Shown in pieces: positions 23,346-32,953 of a stretch of DNA of 33,409 nucleotides (its first letter is position 1; each line of letters begins with the position of its first letter). The notes under the pieces are model-generated. The model did no database searches, had not been told where the DNA came from, and saw nothing but the letters and a program-made list of their open reading frames with translations. Origin of the DNA: an uncultured bacterium. Its GTDB lineage: Bacteria; Verrucomicrobiota; Lentisphaeria; Oligosphaerales; Oligosphaeraceae. The stretch covers positions 1-33,409 of the forward strand of contig URJM01000018.1 in the NCBI GenBank assembly GCA_900548225.1, read 5' to 3'. The position numbers and the translations under genes were made by a program.

Positions 23346-26300
23346 ATGACAGAGAGCCAGTTCCGAGAGATTCTTTCACGCCTGACATGTTTCTTCCCGC
23401 ATTCCGAGGAGGACATGTTCACCGAGTATCTGCCTCTCAAGGCGGAGATTTCGGTCACCAAGGAGCCTGTCGCCTGGGAGGATCGGGACAAGCTCTCCTA
23501 CAAGCCCCTTGAGGAGGGGACCGCCTGGGGCGGATACTGGGACTCCTGCTGGGTGCACTTGACGGGCAGGGTGCCCCGCGCCTGGGGCGGCAAGTGCGTG
23601 GTCATGCGCCTTAATCTCGGAGGCGAGTCGCTCGTCTTCGACGCAAAGGGAAATCCGTATGGTGCCCTGACAAACCACTCGCTCTTCGACAGGTTCTTCA
23701 CCAAGGACGTCTTCCGCTTTGGCAAGCCCTTCAAGGGCGGCGAGAAGATCGACCTCTGGGTGGAGGGCGTCGCCAGCAACATCCAGGGGCAGGCCATCTT
23801 CCCGTGGGATCCGCACTCCACCCGCGAAAAGTATCCCGCGGGCCGGTCGAATCCCGTCGCGTGCCACCTGCGGCTGGCGCTCTTCAACGACGAGCTGTAC
23901 CACTTCCGCCTGGAGTTCCAGCAGCTGCTGGAACTCGTCACCAGGGACCAGGCCCGCGGAGGCCTCGGCAAATACTATACGCGCCTCCTTGTCAATGACC
24001 TTTCCAAGGCGCTGGACGTCTACTGCGGCAATCCCGACAACGCCGCCGCGGCACGGGAGGCCCTCAAGCCCGCCTACGCCCGCCACGCCTCCTCCTCCGC
24101 ACTCAACTGCATTGCGGTCGGGCATGCACACATCGACGTGGGCTGGCTGTGGCCGGTCAGCGAGACTGTCCGCAAGGTGGCGCGCACCTACTCGAACCAG
24201 CTCCGGCTCATGGAAAGATACCCCGAATACGTCTTCGGAGGATCCCAGCCGCAGCTCTATGAGTTTGCGAAGAAGCACTATCCCGGACTCTACGAACAGG
24301 TGCGCCGCCGCATTGCGGAAGGGCGCTGGGAGTGCCAGGGGGGGATGTGGGTCGAGGCGGACAACAACCTCCCCTCCGGAGAGTCGCTTATCCGGCAGTT
24401 CCTCTACGGAAAGAACTTTTTCAGGGACGAATTCGGCGTCGAGGTCAAGAACCTCTGGCTGCCGGACGTCTTCGGATACAATGGAAACACCCCCCAGATC
24501 ATGAAAATCTGCGGATGCGACTACTTCCTGACGCAGAAGCTCTCCTGGAACAAGACCAACGCCATCCCGTACAATACCTTCCAATGGGAGGGAATCGACG
24601 GCACTAGGGTGACGACCCACTTCCCGCCCGCGGACAACTACAACTCGGCAATGCGCTCGGGCGAACTGGCCGCCGCGCAGGACCGCTACCGCGATTCCGC
24701 AATCTGCAACGACTTCATCGAGCTCTTTGGAATCGGCGACGGCGGCGGCGGACCCTGCGAGGACCATGTCGAGCGCGCACGCCTCGTCAGGGATCTGGAG
24801 GGCGTTCCGAAGGTGAAGATCGGCCCCGCGCAGGCTGCGCTGGAGAGGATTGGCGCAATCAAGGAGGAGCTGCCCGTCTGGAAGGGGGAACTCTACTTTG
24901 AGAAGCACCGTGGCACTCTCACGACCCAGGCCGAGACCAAGAGGAACAACCGGAAGCTGGAACAGCTCATCCAGCAGGCGGAGTTCCTGGCTGCGCTCCT
25001 GCCCGCGGAGATGTATCCGCGCAAACGTTTCGACGAGGTCTGGAAGAAGATTCTCATCAACCAGTTCCACGACATCATCCCCGGCTCCTCCATCAAGCTC
25101 GTCTACGACAACACGAAGAAGGAACACGAGTGGTGCTTTGCGGAGCTGCACGACATCATCAAGGAGTGCGGGAAGAAGCTGATGAAAGGGCGCAAGAATA
25201 CCCTCACTCTCTTCAACAGCCTGGGATTCCCATACACGCGCCCTGTCGAATTGCCACGGGAATGGGCGAATGGCAAGGTCAGGACAGGCGACGGGGAGGA
25301 GGTGGCGACCCAGGTCGAGGCCGACGGGCGGGTCTTCGCGTCAGTCAAAGTCCCCGAATACGGATTCCGGGTGCTCAAGTTCACCCCGGGAGCCAACGGG
25401 GCGGCACGGACGAAGACCGACCATGTCCTCACCCTCGAAAACCAGTTCCTTGTCGCTGCGTTCAACAATGACGGGCAGGTGGTCGCGATTTCCTCGGAGG
25501 AGTTCACCCCCTACTCGGATGAAGTCCTCAAGGCGCCGGGAAATGTCCTGGGCTACTATGTGGACGAGCCGGCCGAATACGATGCATGGGATGTGGATCC
25601 CTGGTATCGCAGGGAGCTGGTCGCCACCGCCAAGGCCAGGCCCGGCTACAAGGCGTTCCGCGAGACGGGACCCGTCCGCGACGTGCTCCATTTCGAGCTT
25701 GTTGTCGGCAACTCCACCGTCACCCAGGAGGTTTCCTTGGCGCACGGGCAGGAGGAGTGCAACTACGAGGATTCCATGCTAGAGTTCAAGACGAGGGTCG
25801 ACTGGCACGAGAACCGCAAGATGCTGCGGGTCTCCTTCCCGACAACCATCCGTTCCGACGAGGCCACCTTCGACATCCAGTATGGCTTCGTGCGCCGTCC
25901 CACCCATACGAACACTTCGTGGGACTACGCGAAGTTCGAGGTCTGCGCCCATAAGTACGCAGACATCTCCACCAGCCAGGCTGGGGTCGCGCTGGCAAAC
26001 GACTGCAAATACGCCTACATGGTCCGGGACGGAGTCCTGGATCTGGCGCTGCTCAGGTCCCCGAAGTGGCCCGACTACTACGCAGACCAGGGCGAACACG
26101 AGTTCACATACGCGCTGTGCCCGCATAATTTCCCCTTCGAGGAGTCCTGGGTCATCGAAAGGTCCGCACAACTCAACCGGGAACCACTGCGCTTCGATGG
26201 ACGAATCCTGGAGGAGCTCATTCCGCCATTCTACCTCGACGACGCGAACACGGGTGTCTCGGTCGAGGTGGTCAAACGGGCCGAAAAGTCCGATGCATAC

Positions 26301-26510
26301 ATCCTGCGGCTGGTGGAACTCCAGGGCAGGGAGTCCTCGCTGAAGATCGTCTTCGATGACAGAAAGCTCCCGAAGAGGATGGTCGCCATGGACGCATTGG
26401 AATGGAACGAGAAGGCGGAGGAGGGCATTTTCGGCAGACGGGAGCTCATGAAAGGCATTGTCTTTATGCTGAAGCCCTTTGAAATCGAGACCATAAAAAT
26501 TGAGTACTAA
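23346..26510 (+). CDS. GH38 alpha-mannosidase (copy 2)
   Basis: A 1054-residue GH38 enzyme, colinear with the one at 18656-21754 over its whole length. Seen: GHAHIDVGWLWP at 259-270 with zinc ligands His262 and Asp264, WECQGGMWVEADNNLPSGES, WLPDVFGYNGN with nucleophile Asp374, QKLSWN, and NQFHDIIPGSS with His575. The N-terminal signature SEEDMFTEY...EPVAWEDRDKL mirrors copy 1. All catalytic residues are kept in both, so neither is a decayed copy; they may differ in linkage preference. There is no signal peptide. The coding end lies only four bases before the first GTAGAGA of repeat cluster 3. The start has no Shine-Dalgarno sequence. Confidence 0.93.
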   Translation: MTESQFREILSRLTCFFPHSEEDMFTEYLPLKAEISVTKEPVAWEDRDKLSYKPLEEGTAWGGYWDSCWVHLTGRVPRAWGGKCVVMRLNLGGESLVFDAKGNPYGALTNHSLFDRFFTKDVFRFGKPFKGGEKIDLWVEGVASNIQGQAIFPWDPHSTREKYPAGRSNPVACHLRLALFNDELYHFRLEFQQLLELVTRDQARGGLGKYYTRLLVNDLSKALDVYCGNPDNAAAAREALKPAYARHASSSALNCIAVGHAHIDVGWLWPVSETVRKVARTYSNQLRLMERYPEYVFGGSQPQLYEFAKKHYPGLYEQVRRRIAEGRWECQGGMWVEADNNLPSGESLIRQFLYGKNFFRDEFGVEVKNLWLPDVFGYNGNTPQIMKICGCDYFLTQKLSWNKTNAIPYNTFQWEGIDGTRVTTHFPPADNYNSAMRSGELAAAQDRYRDSAICNDFIELFGIGDGGGGPCEDHVERARLVRDLEGVPKVKIGPAQAALERIGAIKEELPVWKGELYFEKHRGTLTTQAETKRNNRKLEQLIQQAEFLAALLPAEMYPRKRFDEVWKKILINQFHDIIPGSSIKLVYDNTKKEHEWCFAELHDIIKECGKKLMKGRKNTLTLFNSLGFPYTRPVELPREWANGKVRTGDGEEVATQVEADGRVFASVKVPEYGFRVLKFTPGANGAARTKTDHVLTLENQFLVAAFNNDGQVVAISSEEFTPYSDEVLKAPGNVLGYYVDEPAEYDAWDVDPWYRRELVATAKARPGYKAFRETGPVRDVLHFELVVGNSTVTQEVSLAHGQEECNYEDSMLEFKTRVDWHENRKMLRVSFPTTIRSDEATFDIQYGFVRRPTHTNTSWDYAKFEVCAHKYADISTSQAGVALANDCKYAYMVRDGVLDLALLRSPKWPDYYADQGEHEFTYALCPHNFPFEESWVIERSAQLNREPLRFDGRILEELIPPFYLDDANTGVSVEVVKRAEKSDAYILRLVELQGRESSLKIVFDDRKLPKRMVAMDALEWNEKAEEGIFGRRELMKGIVFMLKPFEIETIKIEY

Positions 26511-26513
26511 AAA

Positions 26514-26898
26514 GTAGAGAATTAAAAAGTAGAGAATAGGGAGAAGGGAGAAGAAGGTAGTGCGTGGTTGGCGCGCTTGGGCGCGCCCGCGCGGCGATTC
26601 CGCCACGCGTCCGTGTTTGAATCCATCCCTGCACTCTGTCCGCACGGCGATTCCGCCATGCGTACCTGTTTGAATCCATCCCTGCACTCTATCCGCGCGG
26701 CGATTCCGCCACGCGTCCGTGTTTGAATCCATCCCTGCACTCTGTCCGCACGGCGATTCTGCCGTGCGACCCATAATGGACGCCCACTGCATAGTGTCCA
26801 CGCACTCCCCTCTCCTCCCTCCTCCCTATTCTCTACCTAGGAAGCCCACTGCATAGTGTCCACGCACTGCCCTCTCCTCCCTCCTCCCTATTCTCTAC
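26514..26898. repeat. Palindromic repeat cluster 3, enlarged by a 53-bp tandem array
   Basis: This gene-free stretch between the second mannosidase and dnaB is one family element with extra parts. Seen: two GTAGAGA starts (26514 and 26529) in a 15-bp direct duplication; a purine-rich left arm; GTAGTGCGTGG; the hairpin GGCGCGC-TTGG-GCGCGCC (26570-26587); then the 53-bp array instead of the usual TCAAC linker; then GCCCACTGCATAGTG, a pyrimidine-rich right arm and TCTCTAC (26830-26836). A second right half follows, again ending TCTCTAC (26892-26898), 62 bp from the first. Open frames reading through the array are repeat-encoded and not credible genes. Confidence 0.85.
26588..26769. repeat. 53-bp tandem repeat array, about 3.5 units
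   Basis: Units start at 26588, 26641, 26694 and 26747, each exactly 53 bp apart; the last is partial. Each contains a hairpin of the form GCRC-GGCG-ATTC-CGCC-(A)YGC and the string GTTTGAATCCATCCCTGCAC (one unit reads CTGTTTGAA). Units 1 and 3 have GCG paired with CGC in the outer stem; units 2 and 4 have GCA paired with TGC, a compensatory change. There are no unique spacers, so it is not a CRISPR array. Confidence 0.9.
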
Positions 26899-26909
26899 TT
26901 TCCCATATC

Positions 26910-28346
26910 ATGCAAGACAGGACGAAAAAGAATATGTCGGACGCCACCACCTCCGCCGCCAGCATTCTGTCGCTGGACAGGGAGAAGCCCCACAACAACG
27001 ACGCGGAGATAGCCGTCCTTGGCGCCATGCTCATTTCGGCGGACGCCGCCGGCGTGGGGTTGGCGCAGCTGAATTTCCCAGACGCCTTTTATCTCCAGGC
27101 GCACCAGACGATCTTCAATGCGATGCAGGCGCTCAACCCCCAGGGCAAGGCCGGCCTTGACCCGGTTGTCCTTTCGGAGTATCTCCAGAAGAACAACCAG
27201 CTTGACATTGTCGGCGGCGCCAGCTATCTTGCAATGCTGATGGACAAGGTGCCCACCGCCTCCCACATCGACCACTACGTCAAGATTGTCAAGCAGAACG
27301 CGATTCTCCGCCGCATCATCTCCACCTGTGCGGAGTCCATTCTCAAGTGCTACGAGTCCGACGGCGGCGCGGAGGAGCTCCTTGACAACATCGAGAGCAC
27401 CGTCCTTGAGATAAGCCAGATGAACCAGCATCAGGACTACAAGGACGTGGGCTCCCTGGTCATGGAGGCGATGACCTACATCACGCAGATCATAAATCCC
27501 GCCAACAACGGCATCATGGGAATCCCAACGGGCTTCGAGGATCTTGACAAGGCCATCACTGGTGGGCTCAAGCCTGGCACGCTTTTCGTCCTGGCGGCTC
27601 GCCCGTCAATCGGAAAGACCGCCCTGGCGCTGAACATCGCGTCGAACATCGCCCTGGGAGGAACCCCCGTCGGAATCTTCTCCCTCGAAATGTCCTCGTC
27701 TGAATTGACTCTGCGACTGATTTCCTCAATAGCCAAGGTCAACATCTCCGGGCTTGCATACCAGGGCGGGTCTATTTCGGCGGCGGACATGCAGAGCATC
27801 AAGGAGGCGGCCTCAATGCTCCGCAAGTCGAAGATCTACATTGACGAGACGGGCGGCATCGACATCCTGGAGCTGCGCTCCAAGGCGCGCCGCATGGTCG
27901 AAAAGCATGGAATCAAGGTCCTTTTCATCGACTACCTCCAGCTTGTCACGATTTCGTCGCTGAACCGTTCCGCCTCCCGTGAAAACGAAGTGGCGAAGAT
28001 TTCCGGCGCACTGAAGGCCCTGGCGAAGGAGCTCAAGATTCCAGTCGTCGTTCTTGCGCAGGTGAACCGTGCGGCGGAGCAGGGCAACGGAGTCCCGAAG
28101 CTCAGCAATCTCCGCGAATCGGGGGCAATCGAGCAGGACGCCGACGTGGTCACGTTCCTCCACAGGGACCGCGAAGTGCAATACCAGGACGGCAACAAGA
28201 ACGAACCCCTCGAGGCCAAGCTCGTCATCGCAAAGAACCGAAACGGAAGGCTCGGGACCCAGGCGTTGCTCTTCTATCCGTATTACACCCTCTTCGAGGG
28301 GACCCGGGAGACGGTCTCCGCGGAGGACGTCCCCCAGAAGAAATAG
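26910..28346 (+). CDS. dnaB: Replicative DNA helicase DnaB
   Basis: A 478-residue hexameric 5'-to-3' helicase that unwinds DNA at the replication fork. Seen: the N-terminal DnaG-interacting domain (PHNNDAEIAVLGAMLI), a linker near residue 165-185, the RecA-like core with IPTGFEDLDKAITGGLKPGTLFVLAARPSIGKTALALNIA broken into TGFEDLD and Walker A ARPSIGKTA, Walker B VLFIDYLQL, and the C-terminal SGAIEQDADVV and AKNRNGRLG motifs. No intein is present. The open frame continues upstream into the repeat element, but that part is repeat-encoded; ATG 26910 or ATG 26934 is the real start, and neither has a strong ribosome site. Only 11 bases separate the repeat from ATG 26910, so the promoter must lie in or before the repeat. 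Confidence 0.93.
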   Translation: MQDRTKKNMSDATTSAASILSLDREKPHNNDAEIAVLGAMLISADAAGVGLAQLNFPDAFYLQAHQTIFNAMQALNPQGKAGLDPVVLSEYLQKNNQLDIVGGASYLAMLMDKVPTASHIDHYVKIVKQNAILRRIISTCAESILKCYESDGGAEELLDNIESTVLEISQMNQHQDYKDVGSLVMEAMTYITQIINPANNGIMGIPTGFEDLDKAITGGLKPGTLFVLAARPSIGKTALALNIASNIALGGTPVGIFSLEMSSSELTLRLISSIAKVNISGLAYQGGSISAADMQSIKEAASMLRKSKIYIDETGGIDILELRSKARRMVEKHGIKVLFIDYLQLVTISSLNRSASRENEVAKISGALKALAKELKIPVVVLAQVNRAAEQGNGVPKLSNLRESGAIEQDADVVTFLHRDREVQYQDGNKNEPLEAKLVIAKNRNGRLGTQALLFYPYYTLFEGTRETVSAEDVPQKK

Positions 28347-28359
28347 GAGTTCAAAGGAA

Positions 28360-29085
28360 ATGCCGCTTGTCCATACAGAGGAGTTTGCCCTCCGCTACAG
28401 CGAATGCGACCGCAATGGACGCATGAAGCTGAAGACCTTCTTCGACTTTGCGCAGGATGTCGCAGGAGTCCACGCCAGCAGGATTGGCGTCGGCGTGGAG
28501 ACCCTTGCGCCGTTGCGCCAGGCGTGGATGCTGTCAAGGATCCGCGTCCGGCTCGCCGAATACCCCGCCATCGGGGAAACCGTCTCCGTCGCCACATGGC
28601 CGTCGGGATTCGAACACCTCTTTGCACGACGCGAATTCCGCTTCTCGACGCCACGGCTCGGAGAGTTCGCAAGGGCAAGCAGCGGATGGCTCCTCGTGGA
28701 TGTCGATAAGATGAGAATCCTGCCGTCGGAAAGACTTTACGGGAAAATCATCCCCTCAGGCGAGACGCCGGAACGCATCTTCCAGGAGCTGGACAAGCTC
28801 ACGCCCGCAAAACAGGACGGCACAAACACCGAAACAAGAAAAATCCAACCGACTCAGATAGACATCAACGGGCATCTCAACAATGCCGAATACGCCGGAA
28901 TCCTCCAGGACGCCCTTGGAATCGGACGCTATCCGGGGGAATTCCAGCTCAACTACCAGAAAAGCGTCCCGCCGGACAGCATGATGGCAGTCTCGAAATC
29001 ACTCGTGGACAACCATTTCGCCGTCACGGGACGCGTCAATGGAGCAGTCGCCTTCGAGTCCGAGGGCGACTTGATGGCGCAATAG
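28360..29085 (+). CDS. Acyl-ACP thioesterase (FatA/FatB-like)
   Basis: A 241-residue double hot-dog thioesterase of the acyl-ACP thioesterase family, which releases fatty acids from acyl carrier protein. Seen: RYSECDRNGRMKLKTFFDFAQDVAGVHA at the front, QAWMLSRIRVR and GETVSVATWPSGF in the first hot-dog fold, and IDINGHLNNAEYAGILQDAL in the second, where Asp/Asn-x-His-x-Asn supplies the catalytic residues. ATG 28360 is chosen because AAAGGAA and GGAG lie directly upstream and the family start fits; the frame continues upstream over dnaB without family features. It follows dnaB by 13 bases, and acpS is two genes downstream, so an acyl-carrier theme runs through this operon. Confidence 0.88.
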   Translation: MPLVHTEEFALRYSECDRNGRMKLKTFFDFAQDVAGVHASRIGVGVETLAPLRQAWMLSRIRVRLAEYPAIGETVSVATWPSGFEHLFARREFRFSTPRLGEFARASSGWLLVDVDKMRILPSERLYGKIIPSGETPERIFQELDKLTPAKQDGTNTETRKIQPTQIDINGHLNNAEYAGILQDALGIGRYPGEFQLNYQKSVPPDSMMAVSKSLVDNHFAVTGRVNGAVAFESEGDLMAQ

Positions 29086-29132
29086 TGCGCCTGATATTAC
29101 ATAACTGCTTTAATTGCAAGGAGATATAACAA

Positions 29133-30236
29133 ATGGGATTCGATAGGGGAAGCATCGCCTTCCGAGTTTGCCTTCTGCCTCAGCCACTGCCCCAGGATGC
29201 AGTCGCCAGATTTGCCGCAAACGCGGCGGGGCCATTGACCCAAGTCTATGACGAGCCGTCCTGGGGATGGGTGACCGGTCGTTTTCTTCTTGAGACTGAC
29301 ATCACCGACGAGAACAGCCTCTTTGGTTCGTACATTCACGTCTGCCTTCGCCAGGCCGAGAAGAAGATTCCCGGCAGCCTGATGACGGCCGAGTGCCGTC
29401 TTGAGGAGTTGGTCCAGATGCGCGCCCGCAAGGTCGACCATCTGAACCGCAAGGCAATCAAGGAGATCAAGGAGGAGGTGAAGCAACGTCTCATGCCGAA
29501 GATGCCCCCCAGCGTCTCAGGAACCTACGCCGCAATCGACCCCGTCTCCGGCTTCCTCTATGTGACTGCCACCAGCGAAAGGCAGCTGGACCTCTTCAAC
29601 GGCTTCTTCGCCAAGGCGATTGGCTTTGACCCGCTCCCCATGACCCCTGACAATCTCGCCCAGGTGAAATACGGTGTGGACCCGCTTTCCGTCCCCGCCC
29701 TCAACATCTCCCCCGCGCTCGAAGACAACGACGGCGCCACCGGGCTACTAGGCGAAAACTTCCTGACATGGCTCTGGTTCTACCAGGAGAGCCGCAACGG
29801 AATCCTGCCTCCGACCCGCCTGGGCGACTTCAGCCTCATGATTGACGGGCCGCTCACTTTCGTGGCGGAGGGCGGCGGCTCCTTCGAGAGCAGCCTCCGC
29901 AAGGGCACGCCGACCAACTCCGCCGAGGCTCGGAGCGCCATGATGGTGGGAAAGAAGCTTCGCTCCGCCAGAATCGTCCTGGCACGCAACAAGGGCGAGG
30001 AGTGGAGCTGCACCCTCGACGCAAGCCAGTTCGTCATCCGCGGACTACGCCTCCCGGAGGGGGAATCCCTGGATCCCGTGGACCTCTTCATCGACCGCAT
30101 GACAAGCCTCGACACCTTCAGGCAGGTCCTCTTCGAACTCTTCCATCTCTACCTGAAGACGGTCACCGACCCGAAGGGACGGGCGGAATACCAGGCGAAG
30201 GCGAAGGCGTGGGTCGAAGCACACGCGCAATACTAG
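29133..30236 (+). CDS. RdgC-like protein (recombination-associated family)
   Basis: A 367-residue protein with features of the RdgC family, which forms DNA-encircling rings and restrains RecA in proteobacteria. Seen: an N-terminal GWVTGRFLLETDITDE region, a basic helical stretch RARKVDHLNRKAIKEIKEEVKQRLMPKMPP near 95-125 like the RdgC EKDSLKDEVLHSLLPRA segment, a strand AIDPVSGFLYVTATSERQLDLF matching RdgC's [22 protein letters not shown], and SCTLDASQFVIRGLRLPE. It is longer than E. coli RdgC (303 residues), with a FLTWLWFYQES insertion-like centre. AAGGAGATATAACA before ATG 29133 is a good ribosome site. The family link is by motif layout; DNA binding is inferred. It lies between the thioesterase and acpS genes. 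Confidence 0.65.
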   Translation: MGFDRGSIAFRVCLLPQPLPQDAVARFAANAAGPLTQVYDEPSWGWVTGRFLLETDITDENSLFGSYIHVCLRQAEKKIPGSLMTAECRLEELVQMRARKVDHLNRKAIKEIKEEVKQRLMPKMPPSVSGTYAAIDPVSGFLYVTATSERQLDLFNGFFAKAIGFDPLPMTPDNLAQVKYGVDPLSVPALNISPALEDNDGATGLLGENFLTWLWFYQESRNGILPPTRLGDFSLMIDGPLTFVAEGGGSFESSLRKGTPTNSAEARSAMMVGKKLRSARIVLARNKGEEWSCTLDASQFVIRGLRLPEGESLDPVDLFIDRMTSLDTFRQVLFELFHLYLKTVTDPKGRAEYQAKAKAWVEAHAQY

Positions 30237-30257
30237 GCGCGACGGCATAGCCCGGAA

Positions 30258-30653
30258 ATGGCGATGTTCAAGGCACAAATCATCGGAGTCGGCACGGATA
30301 TCGTGGAGCTGGCGCGCCTGGAGAAGTCAATCTCCAGGACCGGCGACGCGTTCCTCCAGAAGGTCTACGCCCCCGGGGAGCTGGATGCGCTCCCGGCCCA
30401 GGAACGGCGCAGGCTGGAATTCCTCGGCGGACGCTGGGCGGCCAAGGAGGCGCTGGCAAAGGCGCTGGGCACCGGCGTCGGGGAGGCGTGCCGCATGAAC
30501 GAAGTCACTGTCCTGAACGACGGACAGGGACGCCCGGTGATGACGCTTGCGGGAAGAACCAGGGAGACGGCCGACTCCCTGGGCGTCTCGAAGATACATC
30601 TGTCCATCTCCCACGAAAGGGACTACGCCCTCGCATTCGTGGTCCTCTCGTAG
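30258..30653 (+). CDS. acpS: Holo-[acyl-carrier-protein] synthase
   Basis: A 131-residue phosphopantetheinyl transferase that moves 4'-phosphopantetheine from CoA to acyl carrier protein, as a homotrimer. Seen: GVGTDIVELARLE at 10-22 with metal ligand Asp14, GGRWAAKEALAKALGTG near 57-73 with Glu64, and SISHERDYALAFVVL near the C terminus. All AcpS hallmarks are present and the length is usual. ATG 30258 follows the RdgC-like gene by 21 bases; ATG 30264 is another possible start two codons on. Probably cotranscribed with the genes on either side. Confidence 0.93.
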   Translation: MAMFKAQIIGVGTDIVELARLEKSISRTGDAFLQKVYAPGELDALPAQERRRLEFLGGRWAAKEALAKALGTGVGEACRMNEVTVLNDGQGRPVMTLAGRTRETADSLGVSKIHLSISHERDYALAFVVLS

Positions 30654-30690
30654 CCAACGTCACACTGACAGGAACATCCTCAACATCCAA

Positions 30691-31188
30691 ATGGAGACAT
30701 ACGGGGAAATCAGGGACACTCTGGGGAAGGTCGCCGAGGCGCTGGCCTTCAGGGGATGGATGCTGGCCACGGCGGAATCCTGCACGGGAGGCGGCATCGC
30801 CGCCGCATGCACGGATCTTCCAGGCTCCTCGGCCTGGTTCGCCGGGGCGTTTGTCACATACAGCACATCCTGGAAGGAGAGGTTCCTCGGGGTGCCGCAC
30901 GACATGGTGGAACGCCACGGCGTGGTCTCGGAGGAGGTTGTCTCCGCAATGCTTGACGGACTTGTCGCCAGGACAGGCGTCCAATGCGCAATAGCCGTAT
31001 CGGGCATTGCCGGCCCCGGGGGCGCCGAGCCCGGAAAACCCGTCGGCACGGTGGTGTTGGGAGTCCAGGCTGGCGCCTCCAGGGAGGTCGAAACACTCCT
31101 CTTCCAGGGGGACAGGCAGGCCGTCCGCCAGGCCACGGTGAAAACCGCCCTCGGGAAGCTGGCGCGGATGCTCGGGAAAAACCGTTGA
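30691..31188 (+). CDS. pncC: CinA C-terminal-type nicotinamide-nucleotide amidase (PncC)
   Basis: A 165-residue stand-alone CinA C-terminal domain, which deamidates nicotinamide mononucleotide to recycle pyridine nucleotides. Seen: MLATAESCTGGGIAAACTDLPGSS near 25-48 with the catalytic Ser and Lys-family signature ESCTGG, FVTYS, and AVSGIAGPGGAEPGKPVGTV near 101-120. The N-terminal MoCF/COG1058 half of full CinA is absent, as in E. coli PncC/YgaD. ATG 30691 lies 37 bases after acpS, with only a weak AGGAA further upstream. It is the last gene before the tRNA-Thr/tuf block. Confidence 0.9.
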   Translation: METYGEIRDTLGKVAEALAFRGWMLATAESCTGGGIAAACTDLPGSSAWFAGAFVTYSTSWKERFLGVPHDMVERHGVVSEEVVSAMLDGLVARTGVQCAIAVSGIAGPGGAEPGKPVGTVVLGVQAGASREVETLLFQGDRQAVRQATVKTALGKLARMLGKNR

Positions 31189-31217
31189 AAAAATCATGAA
31201 ATTCCCCCGGTGTTGAT

Positions 31218-31245
31218 TTGCAAAGAGAGCAAAGCCCGTTATCTT
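31218..31245 (+). promoter_or_regulatory. Promoter of the tRNA-Thr/tuf block
   Basis: TTGCAA (31218-31223) and TATCTT (31240-31245) are separated by 16 bases, with a GC-rich stretch just downstream of the likely start, as in stringently controlled stable-RNA promoters. The -10 matches the one proposed at 15277-15272 on the other strand. The start would be near 31252, about 77 bases before the tRNA. Confidence 0.6.
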
Positions 31246-31328
31246 ACGCAACGCGCCGCAGATGGCATGAGACGGACAACAGGAAAACGCCCTCGAAATA
31301 CCCACACGGCCAGAATCTAGCGATAGAT

Positions 31329-31404
<76 letters not shown>

Positions 31405-31627
31405 TATACTCTTTGAAAAGGCATGGACGGGCTGCTGGGAAATGGTCCATCCATGCGTTTCGTCTATAAAAGGGACTCCGCCAAAAATCATTCGGAAGCC
31501 GGGCGAAATGCCCGCGATGACGAACTCCCAGAGGCTCAGAAAGTTTTTTCCATAGTCAAAACAACAAAAACTGAAGCAAACCAGCCGCATCCGGCGGCGC
31601 TTCGCAACAACAACACGAGGTAGCAAA

Positions 31628-32837
<1,210 letters not shown>

Positions 32838-32953
32838 TCTCGCTCCCCGCGCGATCAAATCGCGTCCAGGCCCTCCTGTCTTTTCGAAGGCAAGCGGGGG
32901 CCTTGGGCGGGAGGGATCCGCAAAGAGCTTCTATTTAGAGGAGCCGCGAACCT

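Noticed and set aside
26588..26769. CRISPR-like array
   Set aside because: Units are contiguous 53-bp tandem repeats with no unique spacers, and no cas gene is nearby.
25779..26801. Long minus-strand open frame over the second mannosidase and the tandem array
   Set aside because: Antisense to a clear GH38 gene; the repetitive part is translation of the 53-bp units.
26856..26909. N-terminal extension of dnaB into the repeat
   Set aside because: The extra residues are encoded by the repeat's pyrimidine arm and have no DnaB features.
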